Assembly (NCBI RefSeq): GCF_003967015.1
Contig: NZ_AP017560.1
Span: 4,276,048-4,340,047 of the forward strand
Reading direction: 5' to 3'
DNA length: 64,000 nucleotides
Source of the DNA: Pseudanabaena sp. ABRG5-3
GTDB lineage: Bacteria > Cyanobacteriota > Cyanobacteriia > Pseudanabaenales > Pseudanabaenaceae
The notes below the pieces were generated by a model. That model saw only the letters and a program-made list of their open reading frames with translations. It did no database searches and was not told the DNA's origin. The translations under genes and the position numbers were made by a program. This document shows, piece after piece, positions 26,170 to 34,389 of the stretch (within the stretch, counting starts at the first letter, position 1; the number at the start of each line of letters is the position of its first letter).

Positions 26170-26778
26170 TTATTTAGAAGCTACAAGTTGTTCCTTGGGC
26201 TTTTCTAACAATTCGAGAGATTCCTCAGAATCTGCCTGAGATTTCACGCTATCGGGAATAAACTCACGACGGGCAAGCACGATCGCACCAATTAGGGCAA
26301 CTAATAACAATACTGAAGCTAATTCAAAGGGTAATAGATAGTCACTAAAGAAATGTTGACCAATAACTACCATTGTTGAGGGAAGTTTGGCGATCGTCGG
26401 AGTAATCGCCCAGTTAGTCGAAGTAACTGTTACTCCTAAAAGTGCAAACAAGCCCAAACAAACAACGCCTGTGACGACACTGCGTAAAGCTCCATACTTC
26501 ACATCTTGGTAATCTTGGCGCTTATTGACCAACATGATCGCAAACAGGATCAAGATATTGACCGCCCCAACATAGATTAAAACCTGCGCTGCCGCTACAA
26601 AATCAGCATTGAGCAACAAATATAGCCCTGCCACGCTGATAAAAGTAGCACCGAGTAAAAATGCCGCGTAAACGATATTTTGCAATAGCACCACACCCAT
26701 TGCCGAAGCGGTTAGCATGGCAGCTAGCACCACTAAAGATACGGTTTGTGAACCGTCACCTAAACCAATATTGTTCAT
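26170..26778 (-). CDS. ndhG: NDH-1 subunit 6
   Basis: 202 residues with five predicted transmembrane helices. Family features include GVVLLQNIVYAAFLLGATF, NADFVAAAQVLIYVGAVNIL and LPFELASVLLLVALIGAIVL, as in NuoJ/NdhG. It is part of the membrane arm that couples quinone reduction to proton pumping. It sits between ndhI (72 bp upstream) and ndhE. Confidence 0.97.
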   Translation of the reverse strand: MNNIGLGDGSQTVSLVVLAAMLTASAMGVVLLQNIVYAAFLLGATFISVAGLYLLLNADFVAAAQVLIYVGAVNILILFAIMLVNKRQDYQDVKYGALRSVVTGVVCLGLFALLGVTVTSTNWAITPTIAKLPSTMVVIGQHFFSDYLLPFELASVLLLVALIGAIVLARREFIPDSVKSQADSEESLELLEKPKEQLVASK

Positions 26779-26810
26779 TCTAAATTTCCTTTATTAGTCC
26801 TAATCTTAAA

Positions 26811-26850
26811 AACTAATTAGTAAAGAGGCTAAGCCTCTTTACTAATTTAG
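26811..26850. repeat. Inverted repeat between ndhI and ndhG
   Basis: AACTAATTAGTAAAGAGGC and its near-perfect inverse (one extra T) around TAA. It fills most of the ndhI-ndhG gap and may be an RNA-processing or stability hairpin within the operon. Confidence 0.6.
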
Positions 26851-27441
26851 TTATTTTGCTTCCGAAGCCGCTTCAGCAATTTCTTCAGGGCGGAGACCTG
26901 CACGTTTCGCAGTATGTGGTACTTCATGTCCCTCGATCACACCCTTAGGCAGATAAGCCAATTCGCGAATTGGAGTTACCAAAGGATCGTCTGTTACCTT
27001 GGTGGGCATCCGTCCGAGGGCGACGCTATCAAAGTTCAATTCATGGCGATCGAAGGTAGACAAGTCGTATTCTTCGGTCATTGATAGGGCATTGGTGGGG
27101 CAGTATTCCACGCAGTTACCACAGAAAATACATACTCCAAAGTCAATACTGTAGCTCTTGAGTTCTTTTTTCTTGATCTCTGTATTAAATTTCCAATCGA
27201 CTACAGGCAAGTTAATCGGACATACGCGCACGCAGACTTCGCAGGAAATGCACTTATCAAATTCAAAGTGAATCCGTCCACGAAAGCGCTCAGAAGGAAT
27301 CAATTTTTCGTAAGGATACTGGACTGTAATCGGGCGACGACGCATATGGTCAAAAGTTACCGACATCCCTTGTCCGATATATTTCGCCGCTTGTACTGCT
27401 TCTTTGGTGTATTCACCAACTTTATTCAGAAATTTCAGCAT
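26851..27441 (-). CDS. ndhI: NDH-1 subunit I, 2x[4Fe-4S] ferredoxin-like
   Basis: 196 residues. Two cluster-binding motifs are visible: [12 protein letters not shown] and [12 protein letters not shown]. The N-terminal [20 protein letters not shown] and the basic [14 protein letters not shown] segment are typical of cyanobacterial NdhI. The protein carries electrons from ferredoxin through the peripheral arm towards plastoquinone. Its upstream spacer (27442-27603) contains heptamer-like repeats, unusual inside an operon. Confidence 0.97.
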   Translation of the reverse strand: MLKFLNKVGEYTKEAVQAAKYIGQGMSVTFDHMRRRPITVQYPYEKLIPSERFRGRIHFEFDKCISCEVCVRVCPINLPVVDWKFNTEIKKKELKSYSIDFGVCIFCGNCVEYCPTNALSMTEEYDLSTFDRHELNFDSVALGRMPTKVTDDPLVTPIRELAYLPKGVIEGHEVPHTAKRAGLRPEEIAEAASEAK

Positions 27442-27471
27442 GGTGTTTTGATTGTTGTAGAAAATTTTGAA

Positions 27472-27603
27472 TTAGAGCTTTTAGCTTTTAGCTGTTAGCT
27501 ATTGGCTTTTAGCTTTTGGGATTAGGTATAGAGCAGTCAACAATCTAAATGTCAACTGGTAGCAAAAGCTAAGCGCTAACAGCTAATAGCTAACAGCTAA
27601 TAG
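27472..27603. repeat. Short tandem/inverted repeats of TTAGCTN type
   Basis: Arrays of GCTTTTAGC, GCTGTTAGC and GCTATTGGC units at 27477-27518 face GCTAACAGCTAATAGCTAAC units at 27573-27603, so the two halves can pair. They resemble the short tandemly repeated repetitive (STRR) heptamers described in cyanobacteria. Located between ndhA and ndhI; the repeats run up to the ndhA stop. Confidence 0.7.
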
Positions 27604-28722
27604 CTATCCGCCAAACGCAAAGGGAAAAGCTAGTTTCAATGCTGCGGTAATTAGTAAATTTGCTAAACCAATGGGCAAGAGGAATTTCCAACCTAGATCT
27701 AGCAATTGGTCGATGCGAACGCGAGGAACTGTCCAACGCAAGAGGATCGCAAAGAAAATGAAGGCGTAGGTCTTGACAAGGGTTGAAGTTAAACCAATGA
27801 AAGCGGCAATAACTTGCCACCATGCGGTGTTTGCTTCAATACCTAATGCGGCGCTAATTTTGTCAATGGGGAAAGGTAATTCCCAACCGCCAAGGTAAAG
27901 GATTGATGCAAGTAAGCCCGCTAGCAATAGGTTGGCATAGGAACCACCATAGAAGAAAGCAAATCTGATCCCTGAATATTCAGTTTGATAACCAGCAACC
28001 AGTTCTTCTTCGGCTTCTGGCAAGTCAAAGGGTAGGCGCTCACATTCCGCCAAAGCCGCAATGATAAAGATGACAAAGCCAATTGGTTGTCGCCAAATAT
28101 TCCATGACAGAATCCCGTATTCGGCTTGCTGATTAACGATATCAATGGTGCTGAGTCCATTGGTCATTAAGGCGATCGCTAATACTGCTAGAGCTAGAGG
28201 AATTTCGTAGCTGATCGACTGTGCGGCAGCCCGTAAACCACCAAGGAGCGAGTATTTGTTGTTTGAAGAGTAACCTGCCATCAATAAGCCAATGGGGGCA
28301 ACGCTGGAAATGGCAATGATGAAGAATACGCCTGTACCAATGTCAGAAATAATTAAGTTCTGACCAAAGGGGATGACTAGATAACATAAAAAGACGGAGA
28401 TGAAAACTAAAGCTGGCCCAATCGTATAGAGCAAAGGATCGGCTTTAGCGGGGATTGTGCCTTGCTTGATTAACAGCTTGCCCACGTCTGCGAGGGGGAT
28501 CAGCAATCCAAAAGGTCCTGCATATTCGGGACCAATCCGTTGTTGGGCGGCGGCGGAGATTTTGCGCTCTAGCCATGTGCAGACGAGTGCACCCACAGTT
28601 ACACCCAAAACCATTACTGCCATTGGCAATAACATCCAAATTACTTTGGCGACATCGGCGGGTAAGCCCAGCCCTGTCAGGATTTCAATTAAAGATCTTT
28701 GTAAATCAATTCCACCGTACAT
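27604..28722 (-). CDS. ndhA: NDH-1 subunit 1
   Basis: 372 residues, eight predicted membrane helices. Contains the NuoH/NdhA hallmarks [41 protein letters not shown], the E-rich quinone-site loop [20 protein letters not shown] and [20 protein letters not shown]. It forms the joint between peripheral and membrane arms and part of the plastoquinone site. Its start overlaps the last base of ndhH. Confidence 0.97.
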   Translation of the reverse strand: MYGGIDLQRSLIEILTGLGLPADVAKVIWMLLPMAVMVLGVTVGALVCTWLERKISAAAQQRIGPEYAGPFGLLIPLADVGKLLIKQGTIPAKADPLLYTIGPALVFISVFLCYLVIPFGQNLIISDIGTGVFFIIAISSVAPIGLLMAGYSSNNKYSLLGGLRAAAQSISYEIPLALAVLAIALMTNGLSTIDIVNQQAEYGILSWNIWRQPIGFVIFIIAALAECERLPFDLPEAEEELVAGYQTEYSGIRFAFFYGGSYANLLLAGLLASILYLGGWELPFPIDKISAALGIEANTAWWQVIAAFIGLTSTLVKTYAFIFFAILLRWTVPRVRIDQLLDLGWKFLLPIGLANLLITAALKLAFPFAFGG

Positions 28723-29903
28723 TAGCGATCGACCTCACCCATAATAATGTCCACACTTCCTAGGATCGCCATGATGTCGGCGATCTTCATGCCCCGTACC
28801 AGTTCTGGCAAGATTTGCAAATTGATAAATCCGGGTGGACGAATCTTGAAACGCCAAGGGAAGACGCTATCTTCGCCAATAATATAGACACCGAGTTCAC
28901 CCTTGGGCGCTTCGACGCGTACATAATGCTCACCCGAAGCAACTTTGAAGGTAGGAGATGGTTTCTTGCTGATGAACTGATAATCTAGCGAGTTCCATTC
29001 ACTCTTAGGTCCTGCGAGAACTCGTTGTGCTTCGAGGTTTTCGTAAGATCCGCCAGGAATCTGTTTGAGACATTGCAGCACCATTTTGGTGGATTCACGC
29101 ATTTCCCGAACACGCACGAGGTAACGGGCTAGACAGTCGCCGCCTGTTTCCCACTGCACGTTCCAGTCGAGTTCGTCGTAGAGTTCGTAATGATCGACTT
29201 TGCGTAAATCTAGCTTTACGCCTGAACCACGTAACATGGGTCCTGATAAGCCCCAGTTGATAGCTTCATCGCGAGTGATTGTGCCTAACCCTTCGACCCG
29301 TTTACGGAAGATCGGGTTATTGGTAATTAATTTTTCGTATTCGTCAATTACTGGTAAGAAGTAATTACAAAAGTCTTCGCATTTTTCGTTCCAGCCGTAG
29401 GGTAGGTCGGCGGCAACTCCCCCAATGCGGAAATAGTTGTGCATCATCCGCATCCCTGTTGCAGCCTCGAACAGGTCATAGATCATTTCCCGTTCGCGGA
29501 AAACGTAGAAAAATGGGGTTTGTGCGCCGATGTCTGCAACGAATGTGCCAAGCCACAGGAGGTGAGAGGCGATGCGGCTCAGTTCTAGCATGATCATGCG
29601 AATGTAGCTGGCGCGTCTTGGCACTGGCACGTTGGCTAACTTTTCGGGTGCATTGACGGTGATTGCCTCGGTGAACATGGTCGCGAGGTAATCCCATCGG
29701 GTCACGTAGGGGAGATATTGAATAATCGTGCGACTTTCGGCGATTTTTTCCATCGAGCGATGCAAGTACCCTAGTACTGGTTCGCAATCGACTACGTTTT
29801 CGCCATCGAGCGTGACGATAAGTCTAAGAACGCCGTGCATGGATGGGTGGTGAGGTCCCATATTTATGACCATGCGTTCGGCTTTGGTTTCAATCATCAC
29901 CAT
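28722..29903 (-). CDS. ndhH: NDH-1 subunit H (49-kDa-type)
   Basis: 393 residues. Family signatures: [31 protein letters not shown] and a C-terminal [20 protein letters not shown] ... [11 protein letters not shown]. It lines the quinone-binding cavity of NDH-1 without binding a cluster. It heads the gene cluster ndhH-A-I-G-E. Linkage of ndhH directly to ndhA is the gene order known from plastid genomes, whereas in Synechocystis 6803 and Anabaena 7120 ndhH is separate. Two N-terminal ATGs (29903 and 29897) are possible starts. Confidence 0.97.
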   Translation of the reverse strand: MVMIETKAERMVINMGPHHPSMHGVLRLIVTLDGENVVDCEPVLGYLHRSMEKIAESRTIIQYLPYVTRWDYLATMFTEAITVNAPEKLANVPVPRRASYIRMIMLELSRIASHLLWLGTFVADIGAQTPFFYVFREREMIYDLFEAATGMRMMHNYFRIGGVAADLPYGWNEKCEDFCNYFLPVIDEYEKLITNNPIFRKRVEGLGTITRDEAINWGLSGPMLRGSGVKLDLRKVDHYELYDELDWNVQWETGGDCLARYLVRVREMRESTKMVLQCLKQIPGGSYENLEAQRVLAGPKSEWNSLDYQFISKKPSPTFKVASGEHYVRVEAPKGELGVYIIGEDSVFPWRFKIRPPGFINLQILPELVRGMKIADIMAILGSVDIIMGEVDR

Positions 29904-30366
29904 GATTTGCGATCGCCTCTTTACTCTGTAAACTGTTGCTCTGGTTAGTAGTGCTAGTTTTTGCTAGTTAAGATGTACTGTGCTAGGCACGGCACATCCC
30001 AAATCTTTGCTATTTTAAGCCACTGCTTGGGCGTTTGCTTTAGCAAATGACTCTATTAGTTATGTTGTTTAAGTAGATATACCTTGATGGTTCTCAGTAT
30101 ATCGCCATGTTGAGACTTGAGTTTGTGATAAAAACTAGCAAATCCGTAATTTTGGCAATATATTATTTTATAGTAGTCATAGATTTTAGATTATGACTTA
30201 TCTATAAATCATTGAATAATTGCTATGATTATTTATATGAGTAGAGATGATAAAGTTCTTATCTGTCAAAAGCAACAATAATGCGATCGCCCCATCTTTC
30301 AAAACACTAAACAGCGATCGCCTGCTTATACATGACACAAAACATTTTTATACATATAATATATGT
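29904..30366. other. Intergenic region: ndhH promoter side and repeated segment
   Basis: About 460 bp between divergent ndhH and the first brn module. It probably holds the ndhH promoter. A segment 30041-30105 is repeated with ~85% identity at 30873-30927. A small palindrome TTTGCTTTAGCAAA precedes it. ACTAAACAGCGATCGC near 30307 recurs at ~30853. No RNA gene was recognised. Confidence 0.5.
30041..30105. repeat. Direct repeat copy 1 (partner 30873-30927)
   Basis: AGCAAATGACTCTATTAGTT and the following TTAAGTAGATATACC ... GTATATCG recur 832 bp downstream on the other side of the first brn module. The repeats bracket that module and may mark an old duplication. Confidence 0.65.
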
Positions 30367-30368
30367 AT
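30350..30368. promoter_or_regulatory. Palindrome at brnT' start, putative BrnA operator
   Basis: ATACATATA-A-TATATGTAT, perfect 9-bp arms, overlapping the ATG of the broken brnT. The intact module has the same site with one mismatch at 31917-31935. BrnA antitoxins repress their own operon, so this is a reasonable operator. Confidence 0.6.
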
Positions 30369-30471
30369 GCAAGTTGAATGGGACTCAAACAAAGCCTACA
30401 TTAATTTTCAAAAGCATGGCATACGTTTTTCTGATGCCGAAGCAGTTTTGGCGGCGATCACGTTCGATTGA
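30367..30471 (+). pseudogene. brnT: BrnT toxin gene with internal deletion
   Basis: Starts MQVEWDSNKAYINFQKHGIR exactly like the intact gene at 31934. After codon 28 it has lost 112 bp relative to the intact copy, measured as the brnT-brnA start distance (144 versus 256 bp). The deletion shifts the frame and it stops after 34 codons. The 3' part, ATTGATTTCTGCTCG and onward, is present out of frame. The toxin is dead while its antitoxin gene remains. Confidence 0.9.
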
Positions 30472-30510
30472 TTTCTGCTCGTCCTGCTACTCGTTCTGAG
30501 AGGCGTAATT

Positions 30511-30780
30511 ATGAAGAAGGAATATGATTTTAGCCAAGCTAAACGTGGTGCTGTGATTCCTCAAATAGGTAAAACCCGCATAACGATTTACATTGATGAT
30601 GACGTACTTGAAGCATTTCGAGAACGTGGTGATTCTGCTGGCAAGGGTTATCAAACGATTATGAATGAAGCTTTGCGAGAATACCTCAACAAGGTACAAC
30701 CACCCCTGAACGAAGAAACATTGCGCCGTGTCATTCAAGAGGAACTTCTTGTATTAGTTAGCCCCAAAGTGGTTTCTTGA
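30511..30780 (+). CDS. brnA: BrnA antitoxin, first copy
   Basis: 89 residues, with ribbon-helix-helix-like core KTRITIYIDDDVLEAFRERG, then KGYQTIMNEALREYL. It differs from the second copy (32190-32459) only at two residues, Ile/Thr in PQxGK and Lys/Arg near the C-terminus. Its cognate toxin gene upstream carries a deletion, so this is an orphan antitoxin that could still neutralise or repress the second module. Confidence 0.9.
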   Translation: MKKEYDFSQAKRGAVIPQIGKTRITIYIDDDVLEAFRERGDSAGKGYQTIMNEALREYLNKVQPPLNEETLRRVIQEELLVLVSPKVVS

Positions 30781-31262
30781 AAAAGTAAATTACAAACTAG
30801 TGATCGCCTATTCATCAAAAGTTAAAGTAAGGCGATCACCACATCATGCAAACCACTAAACAGCGATCACTCTAGCAAATGAATCTATTGGTTATGTTAA
30901 TTAAGTAGATATACTTTATCTGTATATCGGATTGTTGGGGCGGGGATGTGTGTTAAAAATGGCTAATTGGTGATTATGAGTTTAAGTTATCCTATTGAAT
31001 TCATATGCAAGTACCTATGCTTCGCTAGCTAATCATCATTTTTTGACTATAAACTTAAAGACTCCCGTTGATAACTTGAACAATCTCAAGGAAGGTCATG
31101 GTGGTTATCCATTACATTGTGGCGGTATTGTTAAAATCCATAAAAAGCTTATGCAGAAAAGGCTTGAATATTTATTGAAGTCAAATAATGCCATAAGAAA
31201 GAAAGCTTGCTTTAAGTAGATGCATTACTGTGAGACGGAAATCGTTTACAAGCTAAATATTC
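30781..31262. other. Intergenic region between the two accessory modules
   Basis: Carries the direct-repeat copy at 30873-30927 and GCGATCAC-rich sequence. A 74-codon open frame (30995-31219, TTG start) has no motif I recognise and no convincing ribosome-binding site. It may be a remnant. Nothing else was seen. Confidence 0.45.
30873..30927. repeat. Direct repeat copy 2 (partner 30041-30105)
   Basis: AGCAAATGAATCTATTGGTT through TGTATATCGG. It aligns with copy 1 after a short gap. Confidence 0.65.
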
Positions 31263-31622
31263 ATGGCAGGAATCAAACGACGTATTACTCCAGACTCCAG
31301 ATCGAGTTTGATTGATAAACATTTGCCTAACACGCCCCAAGTTCAACGATTGCTAAGGAGGGAAGGGAGAACGCATATTTTTAGCGATCACGAAACCTTA
31401 GAAAAAGTTATTCAGGCTATCATCTTAGATGGAGAACGCACTGGCATCGATGATGAAACCGATGACTATGAAAGGTATGGACTATATTTTGACGAACCAA
31501 TTGGTTACATAATTAGAGTAGATGGTAGCCAAACACCTCTTTATTACGGTGAGATCAAAGTCCTAAAAGCTACAGGTGAATATCATGCAATCCCTCGCAC
31601 CAGCCCTCGAAAAACAGGCTAA
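31263..31622 (+). CDS. Conserved hypothetical protein (DUF6972-like)
   Basis: 119 residues. MAGIKRRITPDSRSSLIDKH, LPNTPQVQRLLRREG, an acidic middle, YERYGLYFDEPIGY and YYGEIKVLKATGEYHAIPRT. I recall this pattern as cyanobacterial DUF6972, though I could not verify the number. The final IPRTxP motif is reminiscent of the ends of small polymorphic-toxin or TA-associated domains. It overlaps the next gene by about 38 bp, so the two form a unit. Confidence 0.65.
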   Translation: MAGIKRRITPDSRSSLIDKHLPNTPQVQRLLRREGRTHIFSDHETLEKVIQAIILDGERTGIDDETDDYERYGLYFDEPIGYIIRVDGSQTPLYYGEIKVLKATGEYHAIPRTSPRKTG

Positions 31623-31842
31623 GACTTGGAAATTTATCGAACTTTGGGTTGATCCCATACCTTTTCCACCGAAAGTTTTGATGCTTGTGGTTGATCATGA
31701 TGGCAGATGTAATGTTTTCAATCCTGCCGCAGATTACAAACTGGTTGTCTCTCACTCGAATTATCAAGCCGCCCAAGAATGGTTTCTGGAAGATGAGTAT
31801 GAACGGGTCAAGGGTAAGCTTTTGGCTGAAGAAATTATGTGA
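31585..31842 (+). CDS. Hypothetical partner of the 31263 gene
   Basis: 85 residues from the ATG at 31585; a GTG at 31576 is an alternative start. Sequence MQSLAPALEKQAKTWKFIEL, a hydrophobic PFPPKVLMLVVDHDG strand pair and a helical C-terminus EWFLEDEYERVKGKLLAEEI. No family recognised. The overlap with the upstream gene suggests coupled translation, as in two-gene TA or immunity modules. Its 3' end is duplicated after the second brnTA copy. Confidence 0.6.
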   Translation: MQSLAPALEKQAKTWKFIELWVDPIPFPPKVLMLVVDHDGRCNVFNPAADYKLVVSHSNYQAAQEWFLEDEYERVKGKLLAEEIM

Positions 31843-31854
31843 GATTGAGCGATC
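31771..31854. repeat. 84-bp direct repeat flanking brnTA copy 2, left
   Basis: Begins GCCCAAGAATGGTTTCTGGA and runs through the stop of the preceding gene to GATTGAGCGATC. The right copy is 32440-32523 with few mismatches. The pair brackets the intact brnTA module. Confidence 0.85.
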
Positions 31855-31916
31855 CTTATAGCTATTTGGAGACGTGAAGTTATTTTACTGAAATCAGTGA
31901 TGTAAAAAATATTTTT

Positions 31917-31935
31917 ATGCATATAATATATGTAT
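31917..31935. promoter_or_regulatory. Palindrome at brnT start, putative BrnA operator
   Basis: ATGCATATA-A-TATATGTAT. Same position as the site of the first module, overlapping the brnT ATG, with one mismatched pair. Confidence 0.6.
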
Positions 31936-32206
31936 GCAAGTTGAATGGGACTCAAACAAAGCCTACATTAATTTTCAAAAGCATGGCATACGTTTTTCTG
32001 ATGCCGAAGCGGTTTTGTATGATCCGAATGCACTTTCTTTTGAAGATGCGACAGCCAAAGGTGAACAAAGATTTATCGTAATCGGAATGGATCATCTCTG
32101 GCGTTTACTAGTTGTTGTCTATACAGATCGCGGTGATCGCGTTCGATTGATTTCTGCTCGTTCTGCTACTCGTTCTGAGAGACGTAATTATGAAGAAGGA
32201 ATATGA
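31934..32206 (+). CDS. brnT: BrnT toxin
   Basis: 90 residues. BrnT family pattern: QVEWDSNKAYINFQKHGIRF, SDAEAVLYDPNALSFED, RFIVIGMDHLWRLLVVVYTD and RLISARSATRSERRNYEEG. BrnT is a RelE-fold ribonuclease toxin inhibited by BrnA. The gene is complete and overlaps brnA by 17 bp. The matching but deleted copy is at 30367-30471. Confidence 0.95.
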   Translation: MQVEWDSNKAYINFQKHGIRFSDAEAVLYDPNALSFEDATAKGEQRFIVIGMDHLWRLLVVVYTDRGDRVRLISARSATRSERRNYEEGI

Positions 32207-32459
32207 TTTTAGCCAAGCTAAACGTGGGGCTGTGATTCCTCAAACAGGCAAAACCCGCATAACGATTTACATTGATGATGACGTACTTGAAGCATTTCGA
32301 GAACGTGGTGATTCTGCTGGCAAGGGTTATCAAACGATTATGAATGAAGCTTTGCGAGAATACCTCAACAAAGTACAACCACCCCTGAACGAAGAAACAT
32401 TACGCCGTGTCATTCAAGAGGAACTTCTTGTATTAGTTAGCCCAAGAGTGGTTTCTTGA
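32190..32459 (+). CDS. brnA: BrnA antitoxin, second copy
   Basis: 89 residues, nearly identical to the product of 30511-30780. N-terminal MKKEYDFSQAKRGAVIPQTG binds toxin in the family; TRITIYIDDDVLEAFRERG and following helices form the DNA-binding fold. Its last codons merge into the direct repeat at 32440-32523 through the shared word CCCAAGA-TGGTTTCT, marking the recombination joint. Confidence 0.95.
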   Translation: MKKEYDFSQAKRGAVIPQTGKTRITIYIDDDVLEAFRERGDSAGKGYQTIMNEALREYLNKVQPPLNEETLRRVIQEELLVLVSPRVVS

Positions 32460-32523
32460 AGATCAATATGAACGGGGCAAGGGTAAGCTTTTGGCTGAAG
32501 AAATTATGTGAGATTGAGCGATC
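32440..32523. repeat. 84-bp direct repeat flanking brnTA copy 2, right
   Basis: Second copy of 31771-31854. In it the segment still encodes WFLEDQYERGKGKLLAEEIM and a stop, the duplicated C-terminus of the 31585 gene, but here without its start. GCGATCGCCTATCTG follows, resembling the HIP1 end of the shared TA elements near 4.7 and 7.5 kb. Confidence 0.85.
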
Positions 32524-32590
32524 GCCTATCTGATGACTTTTTCTAAAGCATTTCCTTAAAATAGATCTAAAGTTGCTTTGCGGAGTAAAG

Positions 32591-33175
32591 ATGATGAACG
32601 CTTATACAATCAATCTCGATCCGATTGTAAAACTAACCAGAGAGCAGTTTTACGAACTATGTGCGGCAAACCCTGAACTTAAACTAGAGCGCAATGCGAA
32701 TGGAGAACTCGTAATTATGTCCCCCACTGGCGGCGAAACAGGTGCTTGGAATTCAGATATTACGATTGATTTAGGAATCTGGAATCGTCAAACTGCCACA
32801 GGTAAAACTTTTGACTCATCAACTGGCTTTTCTTTGCCTAGAGGTAGCGATCGCTCGCCTGATGCGGCATGGATACCCATTGAAAAATGGAATGCTCTTA
32901 GTCCTGAGCAACGCAAGAAGTTTTTACCACTATGTCCAGACTTTGTGATTGAGCTTTTATCGCCAACGGATTCATGGATTAAAGGTTTGGCGAAGATGCA
33001 GGAATATCAGGATAATGGTTGTCGTCTGGGTTGGCTCATCGATCCTGAAAGTAAGCGTGTGGCGATTTATCGATTAGGTCAACCTGTAGAAGTTCTCGAA
33101 GCTCCTGTAAGTTTGTCTGGAGAAGATGTGTTGTTAGGATTTGTGCTGAATTTAGAAAATATCTGGTCATCTTGA
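32591..33175 (+). CDS. Uma2 family (DUF820) endonuclease-like protein
   Basis: 194 residues from ATG 32591, chosen because CGGAG lies just before it; an upstream TTG at 32573 would add six residues. Uma2 signature: KLERNANGELVIMSPTGGET, GSDRSPDAAWIP, CPDFVIELLSPTDSW, QEYQDNGCRLGWLIDP and a terminal LNLENIW. The PD-(D/E)XK-like fold is inferred from the family. These proteins are hugely expanded in cyanobacteria and their role is unknown. Confidence 0.9.
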   Translation: MMNAYTINLDPIVKLTREQFYELCAANPELKLERNANGELVIMSPTGGETGAWNSDITIDLGIWNRQTATGKTFDSSTGFSLPRGSDRSPDAAWIPIEKWNALSPEQRKKFLPLCPDFVIELLSPTDSWIKGLAKMQEYQDNGCRLGWLIDPESKRVAIYRLGQPVEVLEAPVSLSGEDVLLGFVLNLENIWSS

Positions 33176-33191
33176 TAAAGCTGCATAGCAA

Positions 33192-33258
33192 TTCAAAACC
33201 CAAATCAGTGAAGGCGGCACTTCGTGCCGCCTTCACTGATTTGGGTTTTATGTCCTAA
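33192..33258. repeat. Palindromic element ending TGTCCTAA (copy 2)
   Basis: AAAACCCAAATCAGTGAAGG followed by CGGCAC-TTC-GTGCCG and the full inverse, then TATGTCCTAA. A 27-bp-scale perfect stem. The GGGTTTT...TGTCCTAA edge is shared with 24423-24499. Confidence 0.8.
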
Positions 33259-33384
33259 GCAAACCTTAGATTGCTATAGCAATCTAATCCAACTGGTAAT
33301 CATTAGAAAAAAGCAATAGAGGGCGATCGACAAAGGATATAAAATAAACCTAGTCAAAACCACAGCAAGGAGTTTCAAGAAAAT

Positions 33385-33594
33385 ATGCAACCAATCATTT
33401 TTCCGGGTTCAGCAGTGCGGGTTGTAAATGAGGGTGACACCTATTACGGATTTCAAGGACAGGTGCAGCGTGTGACCGATGGTCGTGTTGCTGTGATTTT
33501 TGGTGGTGGTAACTGGGAAAAGATTGTGTCATTTCGCGCTAATGAGCTAGAACTGATCGATACGACTGTTAGTTCTAAAGCTAAGAAAAAATAA
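33385..33594 (+). CDS. ndhS: NDH-1 ferredoxin-docking subunit S
   Basis: 69 residues. An SH3-like small protein with [40 protein letters not shown] and [11 protein letters not shown], as in cyanobacterial NdhS/plant CRR31. NdhS helps bind ferredoxin near NdhI/NdhH on the NDH-1 complex. Start is preceded by AAGGAG at 33366. It lies 3.5 kb from ndhH but is divided from it by the brn modules. Confidence 0.9.
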   Translation: MQPIIFPGSAVRVVNEGDTYYGFQGQVQRVTDGRVAVIFGGGNWEKIVSFRANELELIDTTVSSKAKKK

Positions 33595-33598
33595 TATA

Positions 33599-33672
33599 AG
33601 AAATGTTTGAAAGCACGACTTTGCTGTGCTTTCAAACATTTCTCCGGGTTTCAAGTCAGCGCAAAGCGCTGT
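33599..33672. repeat. Palindromic element with conserved GTCAGCGC tail (copy 2)
   Basis: Arms AGAAATGTTTGAAAGCAC (33599-33616) and inverse (33626-33643), then CGGGTTTCAAGTCAGCGCAA and AGCGCTGT. It begins 5 bp after the ndhS stop, so it may double as terminator. Confidence 0.75.
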
Positions 33673-33760
33673 GTCTATAGATATAGGACAGATGGTACGA
33701 AGATTAATCTGTCCTCACCTCTAGATAATTAAAATCTAAAAAACTTACTTTTAGATTTGT

Positions 33761-34387
33761 ATGAGATCCACAATTAAGCGTATGCTCAATTGTGGATTTG
33801 ATATTGAGCAAGGATATTGTACGGTTGCTGTGACAAATTCACCAACTCCAGATAAATCAATTAGTAAACCTTCGGGTAAGTCATCTGGTAATTCGCAACC
33901 AGCGGATCGTCCTGTAGTGACTTTGCTCGTGCGTGGTGCGGTCTTAGGCGTAGGCGCGATCGCAGGAATTGTCACTGGCTTAGCGATCGCCTTTGTGCGC
34001 CCAGATTTAGTATGGCAACCCTCATTTAACTTTTTAAATTATAAGAAGCAGCAATTTACTCTTTCATCGGAAGCTTTATTTGACGTAGATAAGGCAAGCA
34101 TTCGCCCTGAAAGTTTTCGGTTGCTGGATGAGGTGGCGGCGCAATTACCCCTAGACAAAGGCAAGCGGGTAAGAATTAATGGACATGTGGATGCAACTAC
34201 GGGGAATGCCCTAACCTTGTCCTATTTGCGCGCTGCGTCAGTTAGAGATTATTTAGCGAGATTGCGGGGTGAGCAAAACTACTATTGGATGGTGATTGGG
34301 TATGGCGCAACTCGTCCTCTGGCTAGTAGTGCTGGTGAAGGCAATAGCAAAAGTAATCGCCGCATCGAGATTTTTGTAGATGATTAG
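33761..34387 (+). CDS. OmpA/MotB C-terminal domain protein with one TM segment
   Basis: 208 residues. N-terminal ~50 residues are polar and Ser/Pro-rich, then a membrane segment ~55-80 (LLVRGAVLGVGAIAGIVTGL), then an OmpA-like domain: LSSEALFDVDKASIRPES, RVRINGHVDATTGNALTLSY, LRAASVRDYL and NRRIEIFVDD. Such domains bind peptidoglycan. The protein would anchor the inner membrane to the wall; its specific job is unknown. It is followed by rnz after 2 bp, so the two are co-transcribed. Confidence 0.85.
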   Translation: MRSTIKRMLNCGFDIEQGYCTVAVTNSPTPDKSISKPSGKSSGNSQPADRPVVTLLVRGAVLGVGAIAGIVTGLAIAFVRPDLVWQPSFNFLNYKKQQFTLSSEALFDVDKASIRPESFRLLDEVAAQLPLDKGKRVRINGHVDATTGNALTLSYLRAASVRDYLARLRGEQNYYWMVIGYGATRPLASSAGEGNSKSNRRIEIFVDD

Positions 34388-34389
34388 AT

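Noticed and set aside
30995-31219. 74-codon ORF with TTG start
   Set aside because: No ribosome-binding site, no domain, in a rearranged region; kept only as a note in the intergenic entry.
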